A stretch of 64,000 bases of DNA from Rufibacter psychrotolerans (GTDB lineage Bacteria > Bacteroidota > Bacteroidia > Cytophagales > Hymenobacteraceae), in NCBI RefSeq assembly GCF_016924645.1, contig NZ_JAFFJV010000012.1, forward strand, positions 1 through 64,000, given 5' to 3'. The notes under the pieces were generated by a model. The model was not told the DNA's origin and made no database searches. It worked only from the letters and a program-made list of their open reading frames with translations. The position numbers were made by a program, and so were the translations under genes. Positions 32,975 through 40,883 of this stretch are shown in pieces. Numbering within the stretch: position 1 is the first letter of the stretch; the number at the start of each line of letters is the position of its first letter.

Positions 32975-33868
32975 ATGAACAGAACCTTAAAAATCGCCAT
33001 CCAGGGAGGTCCGGCCTCTTTCCATGAAACCGCCGCCAAACAGTTGTTTCCGGCCGCACCGCTCAGCACCATCCCCTGCGCCTCCTTCCCGGAGCTGTGC
33101 CAGGCGCTGGAGTCAGGCCTGGCCGACTACGCGGTGATGGCCGTGCAAAACTCCCTGGCGGGTCCGCTCCTGCCCAATTACCGGCTCATGGCCGAGTACG
33201 GCTTCTCAGTGACCGCCGAGCGTTGGTTGCTGTTAGACCAGACCCTGATGGCCCTGCCTGGCCAGAACCTGGAAGACATTCAGCAGGTGTGGTCCCACCC
33301 CATTGCCCTGCTGCAGTGCTGCGATTACCTGAACCAGTGGGCGGGCGTGAGCACCAAGGAAACCGCAGACACCGCAGACACCGCCCGCCTGCTCAAAGAA
33401 GAGCAGATCACCGGCGTGGCTGCCATTGCCAGCCGCAAAGCTGCGGAGCTTTACGGCCTGCAGGTGCTGCATCAGAACGTAGCCAATGACGTGGAGAACT
33501 ACACCCGCTTTGTGGTGCTCTCGCGCCAGCGCCCCCAGAAGGTAGCCACCAAGGCCACCCTGCTCCTGCCGTACCCGGTGGTAAAGTTCTCCCTGGAAAA
33601 CGTGCTGGAGAAGCTGGACACCTGCCAGCTGGAACTCACCATGCTGCAGCCCCTGCCCTCCACTAACCCCGGGCAGCCCCAGGATTGGGTGCTGGAGATG
33701 GAAGGCGATGAGGCCGGCTGCATCACGCAGCTGCTTGCGGCGCTGCAGACGGTATCGCCCAACCACCAGGTGCTGGGCCTGTACCCCAAAGCCGAGGCGC
33801 CGCTTCCGCAAGACCGCCTGGCCGGTTGCTTATCAGATGTGTTAAAGGCCCAACCCGAATTAGTATAG
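32975..33868 (+). CDS. pheA: Prephenate dehydratase
   Basis: A 297-residue enzyme converting prephenate to phenylpyruvate. IAIQGGPASFHETAA is the start of the dehydratase domain, VMAVQNSLAG lies in the middle, and NYTRFVVLS carries the essential Thr-Arg-Phe. An ACT domain follows (about 195-285) but its usual Phe-binding ESRP motif is not obvious. It is separate from chorismate mutase, which is fused to DAHP synthase two genes on. Confidence 0.93.
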   Translation: MNRTLKIAIQGGPASFHETAAKQLFPAAPLSTIPCASFPELCQALESGLADYAVMAVQNSLAGPLLPNYRLMAEYGFSVTAERWLLLDQTLMALPGQNLEDIQQVWSHPIALLQCCDYLNQWAGVSTKETADTADTARLLKEEQITGVAAIASRKAAELYGLQVLHQNVANDVENYTRFVVLSRQRPQKVATKATLLLPYPVVKFSLENVLEKLDTCQLELTMLQPLPSTNPGQPQDWVLEMEGDEAGCITQLLAALQTVSPNHQVLGLYPKAEAPLPQDRLAGCLSDVLKAQPELV

Positions 33869-33869
33869 T

Positions 33870-35063
33870 ATGATCATCCCCAGCGCCCACCGGTTACAAC
33901 AGGTACAGGAGTACTACTTCTCGCGCAAGCTGGCCGAGGTACGTGCTCTCAATGCTCAGGGCCGCAACATCATCAACCTGGGCATCGGCGACCCCGATTT
34001 GGACCCATCTGCCCAGACCATAGAAGCCCTGGTGGCCACCAGCCAGCGCCCCGGCGTGCACGGCTATCAACCCTACAACTCCATTGCCCCGCTGCGGCAG
34101 GCCATTGCGGCCTGGTACCAGCAAACGTACGCCGTGGACCTGGACCCCGAGCAGGAGATCCTGCCCCTCATGGGCTCCAAGGAAGGCATCTTCCACGTGT
34201 CCATGGCGTTCCTGAACCCCGGCGACCGGGTACTGGTGCCCAACCCGGGCTACCCGGCCTACGCGGCGGCGGCCCGCCTGGTAGGCGCCGATCCTATCTT
34301 CTACACGCTGAAGGAGGAAAACGGCTGGCTACCCGACCACAAGGAACTGGAGCAACTGCTCCAGGCCGAGGACGTGAAGCTGATGTGGATCAACTACCCG
34401 CACATGCCCACCGGGGCCCAGGCCACGGCCGACGCCCTGCAACAGCTGGTAGACCTGGCCCTGAAACACCGTTTCCTGCTGGCCAACGACAACCCCTACA
34501 GCCTGGTGCTGCCCCAGGAGCAGCCCCTCAGCCTGCTGTCGCTGCCCCGGGCCAAAGAATGCTGCCTGGAGTTCAACTCCCTCAGCAAGTCGCACAACAT
34601 GGCGGGCTGGCGCGTGGGCATGGTGCTGGGCCGCCAGGATTACCTGCAGTGCGTGCTGCGGGTCAAGAGCAACCTGGACTCGGGCATGTTCCTGCCGGTG
34701 CAGCACGCCGCCATAAAGGCCCTGGCCAACCCGCCGGCCTGGCACCAGCAGCGCAACCAGGTGTATGCCCAGCGCCGCCAGAAAGTGTATGAACTGTTAG
34801 ACCTGCTGGGGTGTTCGTACCAGAAAAACAGGGTAGGCATGTTTGTCTGGGCCCGCGTGCCCGAGGCCGTCACCGACGTGGAAGCCTACCTGGACGAACT
34901 CCTCTACGAGGCAGGCGTGTTCCTGACCCCCGGCAAGATTTTCGGCACCCAGGGCGAGCGGTACCTGCGCATCTCCCTCTGCCTGCCAGAAAGCAAGATT
35001 GAAGAAGCAACAACCAGAATTTCAACCCATTTAACCTCGGCCCAAGCCGAACTTTCCTTATGA
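33870..35063 (+). CDS. Class I/II aminotransferase, probably aromatic
   Basis: A 397-residue PLP enzyme. NLGIGDPDLDPS, GSKEGIFHV, NPGYPAY and the PLP-lysine block SLSKSHNMAGWRVGM are present. The general family is that of LL-diaminopimelate and aspartate aminotransferases; in Bacteroidota the copy in this operon is taken to be the aromatic transaminase for phenylpyruvate or prephenate (context inference). It starts 1 bp after pheA and shares ATGA with the next gene. Confidence 0.9.
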   Translation: MIIPSAHRLQQVQEYYFSRKLAEVRALNAQGRNIINLGIGDPDLDPSAQTIEALVATSQRPGVHGYQPYNSIAPLRQAIAAWYQQTYAVDLDPEQEILPLMGSKEGIFHVSMAFLNPGDRVLVPNPGYPAYAAAARLVGADPIFYTLKEENGWLPDHKELEQLLQAEDVKLMWINYPHMPTGAQATADALQQLVDLALKHRFLLANDNPYSLVLPQEQPLSLLSLPRAKECCLEFNSLSKSHNMAGWRVGMVLGRQDYLQCVLRVKSNLDSGMFLPVQHAAIKALANPPAWHQQRNQVYAQRRQKVYELLDLLGCSYQKNRVGMFVWARVPEAVTDVEAYLDELLYEAGVFLTPGKIFGTQGERYLRISLCLPESKIEEATTRISTHLTSAQAELSL

Positions 35064-36163
35064 GCACCAAACCTTTAGCCCTGTCTTCTAACACCATCTT
35101 CAAGCGTGCGGATGGACAACCCTTGATCATTGCCGGCCCCTGCAGCGCCGAGAGCGAAGAGCAAATGCTGGCCACCGCCCGGGGCTTGCAGGCCGTACCT
35201 GAAGTAACCATCTTCAGGGCTGGTATTTGGAAACCGCGCACCAGGCCGGGGGCGTTTGAGGGCATTGGCAAAGTAGGCCTGAAATGGCTGAAGACCGTGA
35301 AAGAGGAAACCGGCCTGCTCACCGCCTGCGAGGTAGCCACCGCCGAACACGTGAACGATGCCCTCAAGCAAGGCGTGGACGTGCTGTGGGTGGGTGCCCG
35401 CACCACGGTAAACCCCTTCTCGGTGCAGGAGATTGCCGATGCGCTGGAAGGCGTAGACGTGCCCGTGCTGGTGAAAAACCCCGTGAACCCCGACCTGCAG
35501 CTGTGGCTGGGAGCCCTGGAGCGCCTCAACCGCGCCGGCATCACCGACCTGGCCGCCATTCACCGGGGCTTCTCCTCCTTTGACAGCCGCCCGTACCGCA
35601 ACCACCCCAAGTGGAACATGGCCTACGAGTTCAAGAAACTGCTGCCCGAGATTCCGTTGATCTGCGACCCCAGCCACATTGCCGGCAAGCGCTCGCTGTT
35701 GCAGCAGATCAGCCAGGAGGCCCTGAACCTGCAGGTAGACGGCCTCATGGTTGAGACCCACTGCAACCCAGACGTGGCCCTGAGCGACGCCTCCCAGCAG
35801 GTAACTCCGCAGGGGCTGGCCCAGCTCCTGGGTTCCCTGGAGATTGAGCGTATTCCGGTTACCTCCACCCAGAACGAGGAAGAACTGAGCGAGCTCCGTA
35901 ACCTGATCGACTACCTGGACAATGAACTGATCAACGTGCTGTCGCGCCGGTCAGCGGTGGCCAAGCAGATCGGGCTCCTGAAGAAGGAAAACAAAATGAA
36001 CCTGCTGCAAACCGGCCGCTGGGAGCAGGTGATGGAGCAGCGCCTGAAAGCCGCCGCCCGCGAAGGCCTGGAAGAAGTGTTCGTGAAAGCCATTTTCCAG
36101 GAGATCCACCAGCACTCGCTGCACATCCAGGCAGCCGCTGAACCCGCCAAAGTTGCCTTATAA
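35060..36163 (+). CDS. Bifunctional DAHP synthase / chorismate mutase type II
   Basis: A 367-residue fusion. Residues 1-265 are a DAHP synthase (IAGPCSAESEEQ, FRAGIWKPRTRPGAFEG, CDPSHIAGKR, VETHCNPDVALSD). Residues 280-360 are an AroQ chorismate mutase (LRNLIDYLDNELINVLSRR). It supplies both the first shikimate step and the branch to prephenate, so the operon can run from DAHP to phenylpyruvate in part. In many Bacteroidota a prephenate dehydrogenase gene (tyrA) follows; here it does not. Confidence 0.94.
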   Translation: MSTKPLALSSNTIFKRADGQPLIIAGPCSAESEEQMLATARGLQAVPEVTIFRAGIWKPRTRPGAFEGIGKVGLKWLKTVKEETGLLTACEVATAEHVNDALKQGVDVLWVGARTTVNPFSVQEIADALEGVDVPVLVKNPVNPDLQLWLGALERLNRAGITDLAAIHRGFSSFDSRPYRNHPKWNMAYEFKKLLPEIPLICDPSHIAGKRSLLQQISQEALNLQVDGLMVETHCNPDVALSDASQQVTPQGLAQLLGSLEIERIPVTSTQNEEELSELRNLIDYLDNELINVLSRRSAVAKQIGLLKKENKMNLLQTGRWEQVMEQRLKAAAREGLEEVFVKAIFQEIHQHSLHIQAAAEPAKVAL

Positions 36164-36257
36164 CATACAAGAGAGGGAAGAATGGGCCTCTGGCCCGGTG
36201 AGAAAAGGGTAACCACGCATCAACGAGTTTTACCAAAGTTTTCTTCATAACACCTCT

Positions 36258-36284
36258 AAAGCCCCGGCTCAAAAGCCGGGGTTT
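36258..36284 (+). terminator. Terminator after the phe operon
   Basis: AAAGCCCCGGC pairs with GCCGGGG followed by TTTT; about 95 bp after the fusion gene. The rest of the gap to 36505 shows nothing I can name. Confidence 0.85.
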
Positions 36285-36505
36285 TGTGTTTCTGGCCCCC
36301 TGAGTGGCGCAAGGGGCGCCGCCGTCTGGGAGCGCAGGTTGCTCCTGTCCCTGTCCAGGGGTTGGTAGTCCAGGCGGCCTTGTTTTTCATCCCTTTTCGC
36401 CAAAACAGCTCCTTTTCAGCGTGCTGCCGCGGGGCGGGCGGCCTTTCAGGTGAACAAAACGCTTCCCGGCCCGTTCTTGAAAGGAGGCTAATTTGGGAAA
36501 AAGAC

Positions 36506-37393
36506 ATGGAAAACAGTTGGAAAGAGCAGGCCACGGAAGGCATCGCTGATTATCAAGGTACGTTCACCAGCCTGGCTTCGCCGCAGTATGACCTTGCGCA
36601 GATCATGGGCGGCATCTACGGCGAAGGCATTATCGGGCTGAAGGGCGCGTTTAGCCGCGAATGGGTGCAGCAGCTGCACGAGGATATTCTGGCCCTGTAC
36701 GAAGCGGCCCTGCAGCGGCCGGGTGGCGCGGTGGGCCGGGGCCCCAAACGGCACTACGTGGAAATCCATCCGGAGAACATCCGGGGTTTTGTAGACCTGG
36801 TCACGCATCCCTGGGTGACCACCGTGTGCGAAGCGGTGCTGGGCCCCGACTACAAGATTGTGGAGATTGGCTTTGACGTGCCCAACCCCGGCGCCGTGAA
36901 CCAGCCTTGGCACCGCGATTTCCCCGCCCCCGAGGACACCATCCTGGGGCGGCGGCTCAACTCGCTGGCCTTTAACCTCACCACCGTAGACGTGAAGGAA
37001 AACATGGGGCCGTTTGAGATAGCGCCGGGCACGCAGTGGGACCTCCCCACCGGCTTTGAGCACGGCATGTTCCCGCCCAAAACGCTGTACGGGCGCTACG
37101 AGGAAAGAGCCCAGCGCAAGATGCCCCAGATGGGCGACATTTCGGCCCGGTCGGCCCTGACCATCCACCGGGGCACCGCCAACCATTCAGACCAGGCCCG
37201 GCCAGCGCTGGTGCTGGGGGTAGACGCTCCCGGCGGCATCAACGCCGAGCGCCACGACCTGCAGCTTTCGCGCGCATTTTACGAAAAACTGCCCCAAAAC
37301 GTCATCCGGCACCTCACCTACCGGCTGGTAGACCACCTGGAACCCATTGTGCAGGCCCACACCATTGAGGGGCTGATGATGGGCGAAGCGTAA
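36506..37393 (+). CDS. Phytanoyl-CoA dioxygenase (PhyH) family protein
   Basis: A 295-residue Fe(II)/2-oxoglutarate-type oxygenase. The iron-binding HxD is in QPWHRDFPAPED, the distal His lies in TIHRGTANHSDQ and the following RPALVLGVD supplies the Arg expected to hold 2-oxoglutarate. The substrate is unknown; the family hydroxylates many small molecules. ATG 36506 is chosen because the upstream frame runs through the operon gap. It takes the place where tyrA might be expected but has its own gap of 340 bp. Confidence 0.9.
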   Translation: MENSWKEQATEGIADYQGTFTSLASPQYDLAQIMGGIYGEGIIGLKGAFSREWVQQLHEDILALYEAALQRPGGAVGRGPKRHYVEIHPENIRGFVDLVTHPWVTTVCEAVLGPDYKIVEIGFDVPNPGAVNQPWHRDFPAPEDTILGRRLNSLAFNLTTVDVKENMGPFEIAPGTQWDLPTGFEHGMFPPKTLYGRYEERAQRKMPQMGDISARSALTIHRGTANHSDQARPALVLGVDAPGGINAERHDLQLSRAFYEKLPQNVIRHLTYRLVDHLEPIVQAHTIEGLMMGEA

Positions 37394-37415
37394 TGCGCAG
37401 GTCCTCCCTTTAAGT

Positions 37416-37452
37416 AACCGCCCGGGGCTTTCTTAGCATAGCCCCGGGCGGT
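37416..37452 (+). terminator. Terminator after the PhyH gene
   Basis: AACCGCCCGGGGCT pairs with GCCCCGGGCGGTT across an 11-nt loop, with TTTTT a few bases on. The remaining 300 bp up to 37754 hold no recognisable feature. Confidence 0.85.
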
Positions 37453-37754
37453 TGCTGTTTTTCCCGTAAAGGCCTTGGTTGGCGCTGAACCTACCGGTAG
37501 TCACCCAAACCTGTTTGGCAAAAGGTGAGAGGAAGCCGTAAGTTTGGGACACTTTCTGCGGCCCAACGGGGCCGAGTCCCTTAGCATCCGGTCGCTTCAG
37601 CGTACGGGAAAATCCCTGAACCAGGGCGTAGGAAGCGATACGGGCATATTTTACCGGAATTTCATCTAAACCCGGAAGCCTGTGGCCGGCAGAAACCGTA
37701 TTACCCCAAAACCTGCGTATATACCACAGCACGTGACAATCTTTGCATCCTTTC

Positions 37755-39086
37755 ATGAAACCACTTACCAGAATACCGGTGGCCCTGCTGGTGGCCGGCA
37801 GTTTCTTCTTTTCCTGTAACCCCTCCACCAAAAAGGAAAATGGGCGGGCTAGTGCGGGCCAGGCCGGATCGGCGGCCGCCGCCAGCGTACCCCTGCCGCC
37901 CCCCGACACCACCCACCAGGTTAAGCACTACAGCCAGGTCATCGGCTGGCCCGCCGGCAAAACCCCGGAGGCCCCCGCCAGTTTCACCGTGAACAAATTC
38001 GCCCAAGGGCTGCGCAATCCGCGCTGGATCTACGTGGCGCCCAACGGCGATATCTTTGTCTCAGAGGCTGAAACCATCAAGCGGGGCAAAGAGCGAACCG
38101 AAGCCCGAAAATCGGGGATGGACAAATCCCAGAACATGAACCGCAGCGCCAACCGCATTACCCTGTTCCGCGACAAAGACCAGGACGGCGTGCCCGAGGA
38201 GCGCTACACGTTCCTGCGGGGCCTCAACCAACCCTTCGGCATGCTGGTGCTCCAGAACTACTTCTACGTGGCCAATACCGACGGCCTGTGGCGCTACCCC
38301 TACCAACCGGGCCAAACCCAGCTCCGGGGCAAGGGCGAGAAGATCCTGGAGCTGCCCGCCGGCGGCTACAACAACCACTGGACCCGCAACCTCATCGCGC
38401 ACCCCAACGGCTCCAAGATCTATATAGCGGTGGGCTCGGGCAGCAACAACGGCGAAAACGGCATGGAACACGAGGTGCGGCGGGCCTGCATCCTGGAGAT
38501 CAACCCAGACGGCACCGGCGAGCGGATTTTTGCCAGTGGTTTGCGCAACCCCGTGGGCATGGACTGGGCCCCCAACTCGCACACCCTCTGGACCGCCGTG
38601 AACGAACGCGATGAACTGGGCGATGAACTGGTACCCGATTACCTGACCAGCGTTAAGGAAGGCGGCTTCTACGGCTGGCCCTACGCCTACTTCGGCCCCA
38701 ACGAAGATCCCCGCCTGGCCGGCCAGCGCCCCGACCTGGTGAAAAAGACCCTGGTGCCCGACGTTTCGCTGGGCGCCCATACGGCTTCGCTAGGTTTGGC
38801 GTTCTACAAGCGGTCGGCGTTTCCGGGCAAGTACCGCGGCGGCGCGTTCATTGGGCAGCACGGCTCCTGGAACCGCTCGCAGCTGGCGGGCTACAAGGTG
38901 GTGTTCGTGCCCTTCCAGGACGGCAAGCCCAGCGGCCCGCCCCAGGATTTCCTGACCGGCTTTATCGCCGAGGAGGACAGCCGTAAGGTCTACGGAAGGC
39001 CCGTGGGCCTGGCCGTGCTGCAGGACGGTTCCCTGCTGGTCGCCGATGACGCGGCCAACACCATCTGGCGGGTGGCCGCCAAGTAA
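37755..39086 (+). CDS. PQQ-dependent sugar dehydrogenase-like lipoprotein (sorbosone dehydrogenase family)
   Basis: A 443-residue lipoprotein; the signal ends GSFFFSCNP. FAQGLRNPRWIYVAPNGDIFVSE starts a six-bladed propeller; FASGLRNPVGMDWAPN, EGGFYGWPYAYFG and VSLGAHTASLGLAFY are hallmarks of soluble aldose/sorbosone dehydrogenases that use PQQ. It should act in the periplasm or at the cell surface on a sugar. ATG 37755 rather than the TTG at 37743. Confidence 0.9.
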   Translation: MKPLTRIPVALLVAGSFFFSCNPSTKKENGRASAGQAGSAAAASVPLPPPDTTHQVKHYSQVIGWPAGKTPEAPASFTVNKFAQGLRNPRWIYVAPNGDIFVSEAETIKRGKERTEARKSGMDKSQNMNRSANRITLFRDKDQDGVPEERYTFLRGLNQPFGMLVLQNYFYVANTDGLWRYPYQPGQTQLRGKGEKILELPAGGYNNHWTRNLIAHPNGSKIYIAVGSGSNNGENGMEHEVRRACILEINPDGTGERIFASGLRNPVGMDWAPNSHTLWTAVNERDELGDELVPDYLTSVKEGGFYGWPYAYFGPNEDPRLAGQRPDLVKKTLVPDVSLGAHTASLGLAFYKRSAFPGKYRGGAFIGQHGSWNRSQLAGYKVVFVPFQDGKPSGPPQDFLTGFIAEEDSRKVYGRPVGLAVLQDGSLLVADDAANTIWRVAAK

Positions 39087-39107
39087 GCCAAGCCGGTGCA
39101 CGCCGAC

Positions 39108-39146
39108 CCGTTTCAGGGCCCTTTTTATAAAAATCAACCCAAAACC
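39108..39146. repeat. Intergenic palindrome, diverged copy
   Basis: CCGTTTCAGGGCCCTTTTTA and a right arm with CAACCCAAAACCCC, 22 bp after the dehydrogenase gene. Confidence 0.5.
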
Positions 39147-39183
39147 CCTTCCTTCTGGCCCAGAAGGTAAACCGAATTAAAAA

Positions 39184-40179
39184 ATGAAACAGCTTACATT
39201 CCTCTTCCTGCTGGTACTCACGCTAACTGCCTCCTCGCTGCAGGCGCAACTAAAACCCCTGGATGCCAGACTCACCAACTACACCTACCCTTTCCCGGTG
39301 GCGTTTCACCCGGTAAAGGTGCAGCGGCAAAACTTTGAAATGGCCTACATGGACGTGAAGCCGCAGAAAGCCAACGGCAAAACGGTGCTCCTGCTGCACG
39401 GCAAGAACTTTAACGGCGCGTATTGGGAGCAGACCGCCAAAGACCTGGCTAAAAACGGCTACCGCGTCATCATCCCAGACCAGATTGGGTTTGGCAAGTC
39501 CTCCAAACCGCAGGCCATCCAGTACTCGTTCCAGATGCTGGCGCAGAATACCAAAAGCCTCCTGGACACCCTGGGCGTGCAGCAAGCGGCGGTGCTGGGG
39601 CACTCCATGGGCGGCATGCTGGCTACCCGCTTTGCCCTCATGTACCCCCAGGTGACCGAGAAGCTCATCCTGGAGAACCCCATTGGGCTGGAAGACTGGA
39701 AGGTGTGGGTGCCCTACCAGAGCGTGGAGAAATGGTACGCCGGCGAGCTGAAGCAGACGCAGGCCGGCATCAGGAAATACCAGCTGGACAACTACTACGG
39801 CGGCCAGTGGAAGCCCGAATACGACCCCTGGGTTGACCTGCTGGCCGGCTGGACCGTGGGCCCCGACTACCCCCAGATTGCCTGGAACGCCGCCCTCACC
39901 TATGACATGATCTTCACCCAGCCCGTGGTCTATGAGTTCAGCCAGCTTAAAATGCCCACGCTCCTGCTCATCGGGCAGCGCGACCGCACCGCCTTGGGCA
40001 AGGCCAACGCCCCGGCCGCCGTACGGGAGAAACTGGGCAACTATCCGGCCCTGGGCAAAGCAACCGCCCAGAAGATTCCCAACGCCAAACTGGTGGAGCT
40101 GAACAACGTGGGGCACCTGCCGCACATTGAGGCCTATGACCGGTTCATTCAGCCCCTGCTGGCCTTCCTGAAACAGTAA
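39184..40179 (+). CDS. Exported alpha/beta hydrolase
   Basis: A 331-residue protein with a signal peptide ending LQAQ. VLLLHGKNFNGAYWEQ is the oxyanion region, VLGHSMGGMLATRFAL carries the nucleophile Ser, LLIGQRDRTALG the acidic residue and NVGHLPHIE the catalytic His. The substrate is unknown. It follows the sugar dehydrogenase by about 100 bp with a palindrome between, so co-transcription is uncertain. Confidence 0.92.
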   Translation: MKQLTFLFLLVLTLTASSLQAQLKPLDARLTNYTYPFPVAFHPVKVQRQNFEMAYMDVKPQKANGKTVLLLHGKNFNGAYWEQTAKDLAKNGYRVIIPDQIGFGKSSKPQAIQYSFQMLAQNTKSLLDTLGVQQAAVLGHSMGGMLATRFALMYPQVTEKLILENPIGLEDWKVWVPYQSVEKWYAGELKQTQAGIRKYQLDNYYGGQWKPEYDPWVDLLAGWTVGPDYPQIAWNAALTYDMIFTQPVVYEFSQLKMPTLLLIGQRDRTALGKANAPAAVREKLGNYPALGKATAQKIPNAKLVELNNVGHLPHIEAYDRFIQPLLAFLKQ

Positions 40180-40211
40180 GCCAGGCCCAAATTCCAGCTC
40201 TTTCTCTCCAA

Positions 40212-40249
40212 CCGTTTTAGGGCTGATTTTCAGAAAACGGCTCTAAAAG
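40212..40249. repeat. Intergenic palindrome copy
   Basis: CCGTTTTAGGGCTGATTTTC and right arm GAAAACGGCTCTAAAAG, 33 bp after the hydrolase gene. Confidence 0.8.
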
Positions 40250-40379
40250 ACTAAGTCATTTGGTCGCTAGCCAAGCACTGGTTGGAGTTGAGGGGTTCGG
40301 CAATCTGTAGACCACCAAAGCGGCGGAAACCTGCGGAAACTTACGCGCGCGGGAAGGAATCATGAAAAGGGGTAACGCT

Positions 40380-40640
40380 GCTTGTACGTCGTTGCAAATG
40401 TTATCTCATTTGCTGGGGTTACCTCTGTAGTTGGGTTACCGTCGTTTATTAGGATACCCCGTTATACCCGTTGTTGGTGTTTATACCCGTTGTTGGTGTT
40501 ATCACCAACAACTTTTTCACCAGAGCCGCTATCACCGTGGTGTTTGTTCTGCCGTGATAGGATCACCCAAGAACGCCCCCGTTGTTGGTGTTCTCACCAA
40601 CAACTTCAACCAGCGCCGCTAGTGCGCACCCTTGAAAAAG
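40380..40640. repeat. Duplicated hairpin repeat upstream of the beta-barrel gene
   Basis: Two copies of a palindrome, GTTGTTGGTGTTATCACC at 40489 and the same with CTCACC at 40580, each followed by a related segment ending GCCGCTA, so about 45 bp is directly repeated with a 91-bp period. A third partial copy (CCGTTGTTGGTGTTTATACC) precedes them. The whole gap from 40180 to 40883 has no convincing gene. Confidence 0.7.
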
Positions 40641-40883
40641 CAGCAGATCACCACTTAGCAGGCAGAGTCCGCAGGCAACCCCCGCGGGCAGGCCGCAAGC
40701 GGGAGGAAAATCACGCTACTCCGTACAAGGGCAGATTACCCAAGATTCCCGCACCCACTTCTACCTGCTTACCCTACCATCCATGCCACGGCTCCTTCCT
40801 GAAAGCAAGCCGTGGCATGGATTTTTTCAGGGGCCGTTAAACCAAGGATAGGCAATACAGTCTAAGCTGAAACCAATGTGCAA

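Noticed and set aside
40382..40840. 152-codon ORF before the beta-barrel gene
   Set aside because: It is built from hairpin repeats and has no protein-like composition.
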